Assembly: GCA_049514575.1 (NCBI GenBank)
Contig: JBEKUX010000003.1
Span: 1 to 64,000, forward strand
From: BOG-1184 sp049514575
GTDB lineage: Bacteria; Fibrobacterota; Chitinivibrionia; Chitinivibrionales; Chitinispirillaceae
DNA length: 64,000 nt
Reading direction: 5' to 3'
This document shows positions 33,112 through 43,359 of this stretch, piece by piece. Numbering within the stretch: position 1 is the stretch's first letter; each line of letters opens with the position of its first letter. The position numbers and the translations under genes are program-made. A model generated the notes under the pieces. It ran no database searches. It was not told the DNA's origin and worked only from the letters and a program-made list of their open reading frames with translations.

Positions 33112-36100
33112 TCACGGTAAAACGATCAGCCATTTTTGACTGTCGGTATTAGCATCCCGGTTTAATATCGCATTTCCACTATTAAGATCCATAACGTAGC
33201 AATTGTTTTTATAGCAGGCGACTTTCTGGTAGCCCTGGCTGTCGCCAATCAGCAGCCACTCTTGGTTACTGGTTGTTGTGGCATATGTCCCTAACTGCGT
33301 TCCGGAAATAGTATCACCGAATGGATTGTCGATACCAATACCGTATGCAGAGCCGCTGCATAGGCTGGCGATACAGTAATACTCAGTGTATGTATCTACC
33401 TTACGGAATTTCCACAGCTGGTAAATAGTATCTCTATATTTATAATCTTCAATGCGAAGCGGCTGGGAGTTCCCGCAGGAGCCATTTACTGCTAAGCATT
33501 TATTTGGGTTAGATTTACTTACTATCTTATACCATTTACTCGTGTCGGGAATGAATTGCGGTACCTCAACGATCCGCCATTTCTTATCATCAGTATTATT
33601 ATCCGGGTGTAAAATAGCACTCCCACTAATGTTGGCAATGACAGTGTCATTATTTTTCCAGCAGGCGACTTTCTGGTAGCCTTGTTCGTCTCCGATAAGA
33701 AGCCACTTCTGAAAGTTGCCAGTTGGAGCCGTCCATATCTTCATGTGGGTTGTGTCATCAATAACCCCGTATGGATCGTCAATTCCAAACCAGCCTCCTT
33801 GAGTTCCACCGCGGCTGACAATAGTATAATACACGCTGTCAACCTTTTGAAATTTCCACAGCTGGTTGCACGCATTAAGATATTGCGACACATTGATGAG
33901 TTGTTTTTGTTGCCATATGTCGCCGGATAACGCGCTTGATATGTTCATGCAATTATTTGTATCGACTTTGCTGACTATCTTATACCATTTACTCGTGTCG
34001 GGAATGAATTGCGGCACCTCAAGAATCCGCCATTTCTTATCATCAGTATTATTATCCGGCTGTAATTTAGCGCTTCCGCTCATGTTAGCTATGACAGTAT
34101 CATTACTTTTCCAGCAGGCGACTTTCTGGTAGCCTTGTTCGTCTCCGATAAGAAGCCATTTCTGATTAGTCGTAGTTGGAGCCGTCCATATTCTAACGTG
34201 AGTTGTGTCATCAATAACCCCATGCGGATCGTCGAAGCCGAACCAGCCTACCTGAGTCCCGCCGCGGCTGACAATAGTATAATACACGCTGTCAACCTTT
34301 TGAAATTTCCACAGCTGTCTGCTCGCATTAAGATACTGCGACACATTGACGATCTGCTGTTGTTGCCATATCCCGCCGGATAACGCGCTTGATATGTTCA
34401 TGCAACTATTTGTATCGACTTTGCTGACCATCTTATACCATTTACTCGTATCAGGAGTGAATTGAGGCACCTCAACGAATTTCCACTTCTGGTTATCACC
34501 GCCAGTATATTGCCGCATTTTAAGTGCCTCACCATTAACTGCATTACCATTGTTAAGATTAATAACAACATTATTGTTCGCCCAGCACTGGATTTTCTGC
34601 CAGCCCTGGTTGTCGCCGATCACCAGCCACTTCTGAAAGTAGTCAGTTGGAGCGGTCCATATTCTAACGTGAGTTGTGTCATCAATAACCCCGTGCGGAT
34701 CGTCGAAGCCGAACCAGCCTACCTGAGTCCCGCCCCTGCTGACAATAGCGTAATATCCGCTGCCGACATCAATAAATTTCCACAGCTGTTTGCTCGCATT
34801 AAGGTACTGCCATACATTTATGAGCTGCTTTTGTTGCCATATCCCGCCGGATAATTCCCTTGATATATTCATGCAATAATTCGGATCGACTTTACTGACT
34901 ATCTTATACCATTTACTTGTATCGGCGATCAATCCTGATGTCAACATTGAGACTTTTAATATACGGACGTTATCTATCAACATGTCATTTGGAGTACTAC
35001 TGAACACCTGGACCCATATCTTGTTAATCTGAGACACGGTGCTGAAATCAAAGGGAACCGAAATATACTCCCACTTCCCTGCACCCGTAAGAGTAAATGT
35101 GTCTATAATATGGGAACTGACTCCTACCTGGTAAAGAACCACCCCCGAATAACTGCCTGATGGTACGTTGTAATTCCACGATAACGTGCCGCTTTCCCCG
35201 GCGAGCTGCGCTGCAATAGCATCCGGTAGACTAAATGTTGCAGTGCCCGATGTAATTGGTACGACCGCACTATGTGCAGAATTATACCCCGTTCCGTAGC
35301 TATACGAGGTGTCACTGTTCACAAGGGTACTTTTTGCCCCTTCAAAATCATCAAAGAACAGTTCAGGCATCAGATGATATCTGTTCTCCTTTATCAGCGT
35401 TGCAGAATCAGGATTGTTTTTGTTGATCTTAAACCATTTAGACGGACGTCCGTAACCGTCATACACGACCTTCTGGCCCGGGGTATTGTTCGCGCCCACC
35501 TCCAAAATCGCCGCCTGCCATAAGGTGTCATAATAAGAGGTGATCACCATGGCCTTGACAGGAGCAAACCTGATGTTGTCGACATACGCGGTGAATGTCT
35601 TGCCGTTTTCCCCGATCGTAACGCGGACCCACAGTTCTTCGTTTCCTGTTGTCGAGTCCTGCCCCGGTATGGCAACCTTTACTAATTTCCATTGCCCGCC
35701 GGTCGGCGCTATTTCATCCGACGTAATCGTTTGAATCAACGACGGTAGATTAGTCGAACGTACCGGCCAGGGGTCGGTCGGAGGCGCACCCCTGTGAAGT
35801 TCAGCGCTCAGCCGGAAACCATTGCCCGTAGTGCCGCTCATAACATTCACCCATGCGGAAAGTGCATATCTGGTATTTGGCCGTATTTTGAAATTCCGCA
35901 TGGCCCCTTCGCCGTTGACGATTTGCAGCGATTTCTGGCCATAGTGCACTGGGCCAGCGGACCCATCTATGATTGTCCCGTAAACATCTTTTTCCCACCC
36001 ATTGGCCTTATCAAAATAGTTGAAATAGCCGCTGATATTCGGTGGCTCGTTGAAATCATAATCGCAGGTAAATGCACCGCTTTCATAGAAATTCGCCCCA

Positions 36101-39100
36101 GATATGGCCCCTACAGGCTGATTGGCGGCGGTTCCATAAACCGAAACATTCGAAAAATTCAGGGCGTTTACCTGCTCTACAGGATTACTATTGGGACTAA
36201 AAAGGGTAACACCACCGGTAAATTTCCAGGCAGAGTCGCTTGCAGATGGCGTGGAAAAATTAAAATTCGGAAGGGACGTTGAGGCCAAGCCAGTCAGCCT
36301 GTTCATTGCGGTTTTCCAGACATAGCTGTCCTTCTGGTGCCAGACGCCGGCGGGACGGGCCGTGGCGAGGCAGGAGCCGGGAATAGGACCGGACGGCGCA
36401 ACATAAGGAGCATTAGGGTTAGTGGTACTTGCCAAAGCCCATCCTACAGATAGGTTATCTCCACCATATGCTTCCTTTTGAAGCGCCTCAACGTAGTAAT
36501 ATCTGCCTGCCTCTAAATATACAGGAGTAGAAGTTTTTGCTCCGCCGTTCCAATTGAGATGTGTTGCCCAGGAATTAAATGATAATAATGGTGTTGTGCC
36601 TTTATGCGCAGGGTTTTCGTCCGAACTCAGCCACAATTCCGAGTAGTCGTCGCTGCAAAGGCTGAAATGATAGTACCCTGTATCCGGCGGAATGAGAAAT
36701 CCTCTTACCCTTTGCCCATACCCATTTCCCCAGTCAACAGGGCAATCAAAACTTGTAAGCACATCCGCGCCCGAAGGAGTCCCGGCGATAAACCTTTGGT
36801 TACTGGTCAAATCAGATACTTCGGGAAGAAATGGACTCAAACCCGTCCACCACTCATGCGATATTCCGCCTATAGTTCCAGGCATGATGCTGTCGAAATA
36901 CCACGTCGTTGCCTGCGATGAAATTGCTTTGTCCGGTGAAATAGTATCTTTGAATCTTGTATTCTGACATACTGGCGTAATCATATGATTAACGGTATCC
37001 AAAGCAGTATATCTCCAATAAGCAGGGGTAGGAACGGTTATCCGCTTCACGCCGTCGCTGTTGGTCTCCCAGTTTTCATTAGGCTGGCCATCGTAATCGC
37101 TATATTGGGTCTTGTTGTGATTGAAACAAAAACAGGTTAATTCCGTATAATGTTGATTAACTCCCCACATTGATATCGATCTTGCGTTTACGGCTGTGCA
37201 AAAAAGGCTGTCTTTATTATTACTCTCAGGGAAATCCAGACTGAACAGATCCATACCTTCGGCAGAGTAAGTGGATAACGATTGATACCAATCGTCAAAG
37301 AATGAATATGTGTGCAATTGGTCTGCTTGATCGTAGACAATTTTCAAACTGCTGTTAATTCTGACATTGCGAAGCAGCGCTGTAAATACCTGATAGCCGT
37401 TAAGACCGGGCACACCGTCAGATACCGGACCGGAGAATAAATGGCCCTTTGCAATAACAAGGTCATTGTTTGAATAACTTTGGATAGATTTGCAAAACGA
37501 ACCAAGATAAGTAACGTCAAACAATGATGTCTGAAGAGCAGTCACATTGTCGTCTGATGTGTAAATCAAAGGTGAGGAAGAATTTGAACAATTGTCCTGG
37601 TCATCAAAGCAGATATTCTTATGCCCTCCATTACTGTTTGTCGAAAAGTTCCGCAACGCATATAATTTTTTTGACGGTTTATTTGCGGTATATTCTTTAT
37701 GGCTGCAGAAGTAAATAAGGTCCGGTTTAGGATTATCATCAAGACTGCACACTCTTGAAACCGACAACACATCTCTATAATCACCCTGATTATTAATCTC
37801 GGTCAGCTGGCTTTGATTGCTGCCAGTAGTGCGACAAAGGTAATTATCAGCAGATTGATTAGCCCAGTATGATATCGTCTGCTGTAAATTTTGGAATGGA
37901 TAAATATCATTATCGTTAAAAATATAAAAATAAAAATAATTTTGAGGATTAGAACCAGCGTCCACCAATTCAACGATAAGGTCTTCTTTGTTTTCGTCGC
38001 CTGCCCCGGGGATTTTTGCGAAGTCAATTCCTGTCAGAATCAAACTGCCCGGGATCGTTATAAAGCCCACGGACTCCATACCGTTATAATTATAGTAAGG
38101 GCACGTAGTCGTAAAATCAATATCGGTAACAAGGAAGAAATACAATGAATCACTTTGAGCGCCGGGGATACTGTTCCCGGCTGCAACCAGAAGATCGTAT
38201 TTGTTCGTATCTCCATACATCTTTGTCACTGCGGTTGCTATCTTAATTCCCTTTCCACTCCCGCCTCCAAGAATTAAACCATATTGGGGAAGTTGTCTGA
38301 TATCACGCAATATGGTTTCAATCTTGTCCGGGGCAAACTGCGCCTCCGGAGCATATTTGTACTCTTTAACACTTGCTACGCCGTCAACGGTCACTATCGA
38401 TTTCTTTAATTTTGTCCAGCCTACCGTATTCTGTTGCCTGGCTGTTATAATATTATTCATCATAGCATCAACAGGCATCTTATCGCTACTATCGGTATAT
38501 ACCGTCTGATACTCAACGAAATCGTATTCATCCTCTTTCTTTTGTTTAAGAACGCCGTTTTTATCATATTGAGACACGATCCTCACCAGTCCGCGTTTCC
38601 AACTGTAATCGATGTCGCCATAATGGCCCAAATTCGGGTAGTAACCAGGAACCGTCGAATCACCGGCGTGGGTGAAATCGTATACCAAATATCCCTGAGG
38701 CGCATACGGCACTGTCGTTTGATAATTATTAACTACCTGGACTTTTTCATAGGCGACTTTCGCGGGCGTATAGAGTCCCCCGCGAGTTACAGGATTTGAC
38801 CTGTATTCATCGGAAGAAATGTTATTATACGGTTCAGCAGAGGCATATCCGGAACACCCTCCGCTGGTTTCGTTAAAAACGCCGTTTTGGGCTGTGTAAA
38901 AATATGAGGTGACCAGCGGCTTACCCGTTATTCCATCATCGGCAATCACTTCTTTTACCCTGATCCCGTCGCCGTACTTGGGCCCATGGTCAGGCCCTTC
39001 CACGGCTATTCCGTTCGTCCTGTCAAACCGGTTCGACTCGAATTTCCATTCGATGCTCGCGCCGTTTGGAAGATTGACTTTCTTTACAGACCACACATCA

Positions 39101-40974
39101 GCCCACGGAAACCCGTCGCTTTTGGTCATCCGTACCTTATCGCCGGAGGTATTAAAATTATTACCCGAGGATGGGTATAAAGACGGCAGATAAAAACCCC
39201 ACAGATCACGGTCCTCTATCACACATCCGGCGTGGTATCCCCGGTTATCTCCTCTCGGGCAGCTCCCGACATGTAATCCTAATGCCGGATTAAAAAGCGT
39301 TGCAGACGATCCGGTATTTTTATATTCAAACCCGACCGTTGAGGTGTTCGTATTTCCTTTATCAAAAATAGTCACGCTGTTCAGGGTAAGGCTTTTCTTC
39401 CCATCATTAAAGGAAGGAGAAGGAGCACCCGCACCTGACTGGGTGAAATTACCATTGTCATCGAAATAACAATAGTAATCCGCGGTTTTGAGAGGTCCTA
39501 CGGGATTACCCTGTTGGTCCAACTCTTCCCATCCGGGGTTCGGGTAAGCACTTTCCAGTGCCTGATATGTGTTCGGACGAAGATAATAACTCGTATTTAA
39601 TTGCGCTGTACTCAGTACTGTACCGCTGTTTGATTTGAATTCAATGCGGTCCAATCTCGGCATTAAAACCATGCTGACATAATCGTGTTGGTCCGCATCA
39701 CCGTCCTGGTGATATTTTACGCTCTCCCTGAAAGCATCCAGCCGGTCGCTTTTATAGAAAAATTCGGCGCTCTGGTTCGGGGTAACGACCTTTTTCAAAT
39801 AACAAGTCTGATAAAAGGTAGTGCCGCATACCGATGAATATTGGTCTGACGACTGCATACTAGAGGAATAATAGGCATTATCACGGGTCTCACCGGGAAA
39901 ATAGAAACCGCTTTTCCAGCTATTTATGCCTTCCCTCTGCGAGCCTGTCGGCGATGTGCAAACCCAATACTTAAATTCTATCCACGAACCCGAGCTTCTG
40001 ATTTCAGGAGAGGTTTCATTGCCTTTGAAATCGGGAAAGAGCACTTTTGTCAGGTGCCATTGGGTGGCTATCTTCCGAAAGCCATAGACTGCAGAGGTGA
40101 TTTCGCAATCGACATCATTTCCATGCGCAAACCCATGGCTTGAAATCCATTGCTTTTGCTGATCGGTGTCTTCGAACAGAAGCACGGTGCCGTCAGCCAA
40201 TTGTATGCGGAAGACCTCACAGTTTTGATCATAGGTTATTATTGTCGTGGATGCGCCCGGCTCAATGCTTCCGCCTGAACTTTTAAGCACAAAATGGCCG
40301 TTCTGCCGGTCGCCGACCCACACGAACTGGCCGTTTATATAAGGGGTGTTGACAAAATAGACATCCGGAAGGTCTCTATACTCTCCTTTTTTAAAATAGC
40401 CGTATCCATATGACCCTTTGTAATCATATACCGGTGTATGCGTTCCGCCGGCCCTGTAATCCGCCGGCGAAAAGACCACCAGAGAAACGACCATTGAGAC
40501 CGCAGTTATTGTTAAAGACGCAATGGTAAGAGCTGTTCCGAGAGGTTGTCCTCCGGGGAGACAAAGCAGAATAAGTCCAACAATAAAACCGACTACTTGA
40601 CATATTGTAGATACCACCTGCTTCCATCCGGTTTCATCGCAGTCCTGGTTGTCCCATGTTACAGAACTGTCATTGTTGTCCGGTACCAGTATCGGCTGAC
40701 GCACAATACAGCCTGCGTCGACTGAAAAACCGAGACCTTCCGGACCTGCCTCGGAAAATGGAGAAACGCCTGCATGATAATTAAGACTTATCGGAAAATT
40801 ACGGCCGTTTATTCCATTCACCGTTCCAAGCGGCAGCCCGAACGACATCTCTCCGGTAGCGGTATTCACGGTCTGGGCCGGATCGAGCGTCGGCGTCTGG
40901 GCAATTGACAAGGTGAATAATACACCTCCGATCAAGAGAGCACATTGGGCCAACGGCATAACACGATGTTTCAT
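33112..40974 (-). CDS. Giant SpvB-like protein with PA14 and four ricin-type lectin domains
   Basis: A 2620-aa exported protein, signal MKHRVMPLAQCALLIGGVLF. The N-terminus (ATGEMSFGLPLGTVNGINGR, FPISLNYHAGVSP) is the start of SpvB/TcdB and YD-type shells. Hydrophobic helices at about residues 118-165 look like a Gly/Leu-rich insert. The middle has FG-GAP-like segments. A PA14 domain lies at about 1400-1530 (GFLIPPDTGYYHFSLCSDDY), then jelly-roll carbohydrate-binding modules (about 1630-1790 and 1870-1990). The last 600 residues are four ricin-type beta-trefoil modules, each opening DTSKWYKIVSK. No toxin domain is seen. GGGGAG precedes the start, which overlaps the upstream gene by four bases. 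Confidence 0.82.
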   Translation of the reverse strand: MKHRVMPLAQCALLIGGVLFTLSIAQTPTLDPAQTVNTATGEMSFGLPLGTVNGINGRNFPISLNYHAGVSPFSEAGPEGLGFSVDAGCIVRQPILVPDNNDSSVTWDNQDCDETGWKQVVSTICQVVGFIVGLILLCLPGGQPLGTALTIASLTITAVSMVVSLVVFSPADYRAGGTHTPVYDYKGSYGYGYFKKGEYRDLPDVYFVNTPYINGQFVWVGDRQNGHFVLKSSGGSIEPGASTTIITYDQNCEVFRIQLADGTVLLFEDTDQQKQWISSHGFAHGNDVDCEITSAVYGFRKIATQWHLTKVLFPDFKGNETSPEIRSSGSWIEFKYWVCTSPTGSQREGINSWKSGFYFPGETRDNAYYSSSMQSSDQYSSVCGTTFYQTCYLKKVVTPNQSAEFFYKSDRLDAFRESVKYHQDGDADQHDYVSMVLMPRLDRIEFKSNSGTVLSTAQLNTSYYLRPNTYQALESAYPNPGWEELDQQGNPVGPLKTADYYCYFDDNGNFTQSGAGAPSPSFNDGKKSLTLNSVTIFDKGNTNTSTVGFEYKNTGSSATLFNPALGLHVGSCPRGDNRGYHAGCVIEDRDLWGFYLPSLYPSSGNNFNTSGDKVRMTKSDGFPWADVWSVKKVNLPNGASIEWKFESNRFDRTNGIAVEGPDHGPKYGDGIRVKEVIADDGITGKPLVTSYFYTAQNGVFNETSGGCSGYASAEPYNNISSDEYRSNPVTRGGLYTPAKVAYEKVQVVNNYQTTVPYAPQGYLVYDFTHAGDSTVPGYYPNLGHYGDIDYSWKRGLVRIVSQYDKNGVLKQKKEDEYDFVEYQTVYTDSSDKMPVDAMMNNIITARQQNTVGWTKLKKSIVTVDGVASVKEYKYAPEAQFAPDKIETILRDIRQLPQYGLILGGGSGKGIKIATAVTKMYGDTNKYDLLVAAGNSIPGAQSDSLYFFLVTDIDFTTTCPYYNYNGMESVGFITIPGSLILTGIDFAKIPGAGDENKEDLIVELVDAGSNPQNYFYFYIFNDNDIYPFQNLQQTISYWANQSADNYLCRTTGSNQSQLTEINNQGDYRDVLSVSRVCSLDDNPKPDLIYFCSHKEYTANKPSKKLYALRNFSTNSNGGHKNICFDDQDNCSNSSSPLIYTSDDNVTALQTSLFDVTYLGSFCKSIQSYSNNDLVIAKGHLFSGPVSDGVPGLNGYQVFTALLRNVRINSSLKIVYDQADQLHTYSFFDDWYQSLSTYSAEGMDLFSLDFPESNNKDSLFCTAVNARSISMWGVNQHYTELTCFCFNHNKTQYSDYDGQPNENWETNSDGVKRITVPTPAYWRYTALDTVNHMITPVCQNTRFKDTISPDKAISSQATTWYFDSIMPGTIGGISHEWWTGLSPFLPEVSDLTSNQRFIAGTPSGADVLTSFDCPVDWGNGYGQRVRGFLIPPDTGYYHFSLCSDDYSELWLSSDENPAHKGTTPLLSFNSWATHLNWNGGAKTSTPVYLEAGRYYYVEALQKEAYGGDNLSVGWALASTTNPNAPYVAPSGPIPGSCLATARPAGVWHQKDSYVWKTAMNRLTGLASTSLPNFNFSTPSASDSAWKFTGGVTLFSPNSNPVEQVNALNFSNVSVYGTAANQPVGAISGANFYESGAFTCDYDFNEPPNISGYFNYFDKANGWEKDVYGTIIDGSAGPVHYGQKSLQIVNGEGAMRNFKIRPNTRYALSAWVNVMSGTTGNGFRLSAELHRGAPPTDPWPVRSTNLPSLIQTITSDEIAPTGGQWKLVKVAIPGQDSTTGNEELWVRVTIGENGKTFTAYVDNIRFAPVKAMVITSYYDTLWQAAILEVGANNTPGQKVVYDGYGRPSKWFKINKNNPDSATLIKENRYHLMPELFFDDFEGAKSTLVNSDTSYSYGTGYNSAHSAVVPITSGTATFSLPDAIAAQLAGESGTLSWNYNVPSGSYSGVVLYQVGVSSHIIDTFTLTGAGKWEYISVPFDFSTVSQINKIWVQVFSSTPNDMLIDNVRILKVSMLTSGLIADTSKWYKIVSKVDPNYCMNISRELSGGIWQQKQLINVWQYLNASKQLWKFIDVGSGYYAIVSRGGTQVGWFGFDDPHGVIDDTTHVRIWTAPTDYFQKWLVIGDNQGWQKIQCWANNNVVINLNNGNAVNGEALKMRQYTGGDNQKWKFVEVPQFTPDTSKWYKMVSKVDTNSCMNISSALSGGIWQQQQIVNVSQYLNASRQLWKFQKVDSVYYTIVSRGGTQVGWFGFDDPHGVIDDTTHVRIWTAPTTTNQKWLLIGDEQGYQKVACWKSNDTVIANMSGSAKLQPDNNTDDKKWRILEVPQFIPDTSKWYKIVSKVDTNNCMNISSALSGDIWQQKQLINVSQYLNACNQLWKFQKVDSVYYTIVSRGGTQGGWFGIDDPYGVIDDTTHMKIWTAPTGNFQKWLLIGDEQGYQKVACWKNNDTVIANISGSAILHPDNNTDDKKWRIVEVPQFIPDTSKWYKIVSKSNPNKCLAVNGSCGNSQPLRIEDYKYRDTIYQLWKFRKVDTYTEYYCIASLCSGSAYGIGIDNPFGDTISGTQLGTYATTTSNQEWLLIGDSQGYQKVACYKNNCYVMDLNSGNAILNRDANTDSQKWLIVLP

Positions 40975-41558
40975 GATAAATACTCCCCTGAGTTATTTAT
41001 TCTCTTTTTGTTAATTTTATTCAACCTTTTAAATGACCTGATAAACGACCCGTAAAAAAACAGACCTAACAAAAAAACATCAATCAAGAACGCGATCTGT
41101 ATTTCAAGCAGACGGCATTCACACTGCCTTCCTGCAAAGTACAGCGCACTGCCCGCCGCGCATAAGCCCGCGAGGGCAACAACCGTCGTTTTAAATGCCA
41201 CCGGTATAGAGAGTAACAGATACCTTTCAATGATATTTTTACCATCGATTGTTGCGTTTATCTTCTGGCACCTGCTTACTGTAAAAGCTGTCAATCCTAA
41301 AAACACCAGCGCATTGACCAACTGGAGCGCCGGATATTCGGACTTGTTCTGGACAACTAACTTCGGCTGGATTATCGAAACGACCACGCTCGGGAAATAC
41401 ATGAGCGAGAACAGCGCCAGAAAGATAACCTTATGGGAACCCGAAAGAGTATCTCCGGCTATGGCGGTTTCCATTTTTTTTGAGGGGAACAGAATCAAAG
41501 TATTCTTTCCTGCGCTTACTATATACACATACAAAGAAAATAGACCGGTAACGACCAT
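40971..41558 (-). CDS. Multi-helix membrane protein upstream of the SpvB-like gene
   Basis: A 195-aa protein with five predicted helices: about 1-22, 42-62, 79-99, 116-142 and 150-172, then a basic tail (RSFKRLNKINKKRINN). No family recognised. The stop overlaps the start of the 2620-aa gene (ATGA), so the two are co-translated. It could assist export of the giant protein or be an immunity-type membrane protein; the sequence does not decide. AAGGCCTTT upstream may be the ribosome site. Confidence 0.65.
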   Translation of the reverse strand: MVVTGLFSLYVYIVSAGKNTLILFPSKKMETAIAGDTLSGSHKVIFLALFSLMYFPSVVVSIIQPKLVVQNKSEYPALQLVNALVFLGLTAFTVSRCQKINATIDGKNIIERYLLLSIPVAFKTTVVALAGLCAAGSALYFAGRQCECRLLEIQIAFLIDVFLLGLFFYGSFIRSFKRLNKINKKRINNSGEYLS

Positions 41559-41731
41559 AAAGGCCTTCGTTCCGTATTTTTTCCCTTTCTGAATTGCCTT
41601 CCCCCTACTTCAACCATACATCAATCTAGGAAATCATGGTTCAGATAGTTTTACAAAGTCACACTGTCCAGGGGACCAGTGCCACACTCTCTTTCTCGAC
41701 CAGGTACCCGTACGTGCGTGTTGTTTATTTA

Positions 41732-42055
41732 TTATCGAAAAGTTATTTCTTCTTTTTCTGATCTTTTTTTTAATATTAATAAAAACAACTTAACTAACAA
41801 ACCGATTATGCCATATTGGATAATTCCAGCTCCATTTATGAAGATAAGTTCAACTAATGACGAATAATCTCCTCCAAATAGTTTAGTCGCTAATAGACTA
41901 AAGAAATAGGATGTAGGAAAGGTCAATATTGCCAAACAAAAGGCATACCCTTCAAAACTATTATTGTTGCCTAGACCATATGAAAAACTCCCCCATAGGG
42001 TAGATACAATAATAAATATAGCTGGAAATAGTATTATCGGGTTTCGTAAACGCAT
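41732..42055 (-). CDS. Small three-helix membrane protein, candidate Rhs immunity protein
   Basis: A 107-aa protein with three hydrophobic helices (about 6-27, 35-60 and 70-97) and a Lys/Glu-rich tail (KKRSEKEEITFR). No family recognised. It begins only 11 bases beyond the end of the IS element at 42067-43353. If the IS is removed, its ATG lies about 11 bases after the stop codon of the Rhs gene, the usual spacing of a toxin-immunity pair. The IS has taken away any native ribosome site further upstream, so expression may now be weak. Role inferred from position only. Confidence 0.55.
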   Translation of the reverse strand: MRLRNPIILFPAIFIIVSTLWGSFSYGLGNNNSFEGYAFCLAILTFPTSYFFSLLATKLFGGDYSSLVELIFINGAGIIQYGIIGLLVKLFLLILKKRSEKEEITFR

Positions 42056-42066
42056 AATTACTATAG

Positions 42067-43353
42067 GTGACCTCTAAAAATTCATTATTTTGCGATAATA
42101 CTTGACAATAGGTATCGCATTATATATATTCCAGACTGATAGGACAACCATTCACCATAGTCTGGAGGACATTATCATGGGACGAATTGGCCTTTTTGAC
42201 GTTGAGAACCGACTTGCCGAGCTCAGTGAGATGGGGGATCCGCTTGAGAAACTGGACAAAGCCGTCAATTGGAACCGTTTTAAGCCGGTTATCGACAAAG
42301 CGTTTCGCAAAGAGTGGAAGAGCAACGCCGGGCGTCCTCCCTACGTACACGTTTTGATGTTCAAAATTCTGGTGTTGCAGAGCCTGTACAACCTGTCCGA
42401 CGAGCAGACGGGGTTTCAGATACTTGATCGCCATATGTTCAAGCGGCTTCTTGGTCTTCGGGATGAGATGCTTATTCCGAATCAGAAGACGATCTGGTTG
42501 TTTCGGGAGACATTGACGCAGCAGGTAGCGATTCGCAAGCTGTTTGCTCTGTTTGATCGTTACCTTGTCAAGGCCGGCTTGGGGGCGAAAAGAGGTCAGA
42601 TCGTCGATGCGGCCTTTGTCGAGACGCCGCGACAACGCAATACGCGGGAAGAGAATTAGGCGGTGAAGAATGGCACTATCCCTGATGACTGGAAGAAGCA
42701 TCCTGATAAGCTCCGGTAGAAGGACCTTGATGCGCGCTGGACGAAGAAAAATGATGAGACGCACTATGGCTATAAGAACCATCTGAATGTTGACGTTAAG
42801 AACAAACTTATTAGGGATTATGAGGTGACGCCTGCCGATGTCCATGACAGTCAGGCGCTCGGCGATCTCTTTGACTAGGACAATACCGGCAAGGCGTTGT
42901 GGGCGGACAGCGCGTACAAGTCTGTGGAAATCGACCAAAAGCTTAAGCGGCGGAGACTCAGGAACAATATCAATCGGAAAGGTCATCGAAACCGGCCGTT
43001 GAGTCTTTTTCAGCAGATGATGAATCGAAAGCGGTCGTCCATACGAGCGCGTATCGAGCATGTCTATGGCAGGCTGGATTGCATGACCGGCCGATGGATA
43101 CGCTGTATCGGGCGGCTGAGGGCCGCAGCGAAAATAGGGCTTGCAAACCTGGTGTACAACATGACGCGATATGCGTATCTGGCAAACAGAGAGTGAAAAA
43201 CAGTAAACAGCCCTCAGCAACCTCAAAAAAAGCTGAACTGAGGGGTATGTGGAAGATACAATGCAACAAAAAGGCAATCTCATTATTACTTCCTGTCAAT
43301 ATTTTAAAGAAAAATCATAAAAATCACGATTTTAATCAATTTTTAGAGGTTCC
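42067..43353 (+). mobile_element. IS5-type insertion sequence
   Basis: About 1287 bases bounded by imperfect terminal inverted repeats sharing ACCTCTAAAAATT and ATTA (left 42067 on, right 43353 back). CTATA flanks both ends (42061-42065 and, read on the minus strand, 43359-43355), a likely target duplication. It carries one transposase gene, now interrupted by stops. It lies between the Rhs gene and the candidate immunity gene. Confidence 0.8.
42178..43196 (+). pseudogene. IS5-family transposase interrupted by three in-frame TAG codons
   Basis: One frame runs from ATG 42178 to TGA 43194-43196 and encodes a full IS5-type transposase: NWNRFKPVIDKAF, AGRPPYVHVLMFKILVLQSL, FRETLTQ, then the DDE core IVDAAFVETPRQRNTREEN, YGYKNHLNVDVKNKLI, VHDSQALGDL, ADSAYKS and RARIEHVYGRLD. 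The frame contains three stop codons, all TAG, at about 42658, 42718 and 42877; no frameshift is seen. The second lies where relatives have Gln (KLRxKDLDARWTKKN). Other genes here end in TAG (htpX, the DUF72 gene), so TAG is a real stop in this genome and the element is most likely dead. Confidence 0.85.
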
Positions 43354-43359
43354 TTATAG

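Noticed and set aside
42178..43196. Genome-wide reassignment of TAG
   Set aside because: htpX, the DUF72 gene and the PilO-like gene end in TAG at the expected family length, so TAG is a stop here.
42120..43283. 387-codon minus-strand frame over the IS
   Set aside because: It is antisense to the transposase, whose DDE motifs are clear on the plus strand. No ribosome site or family match.
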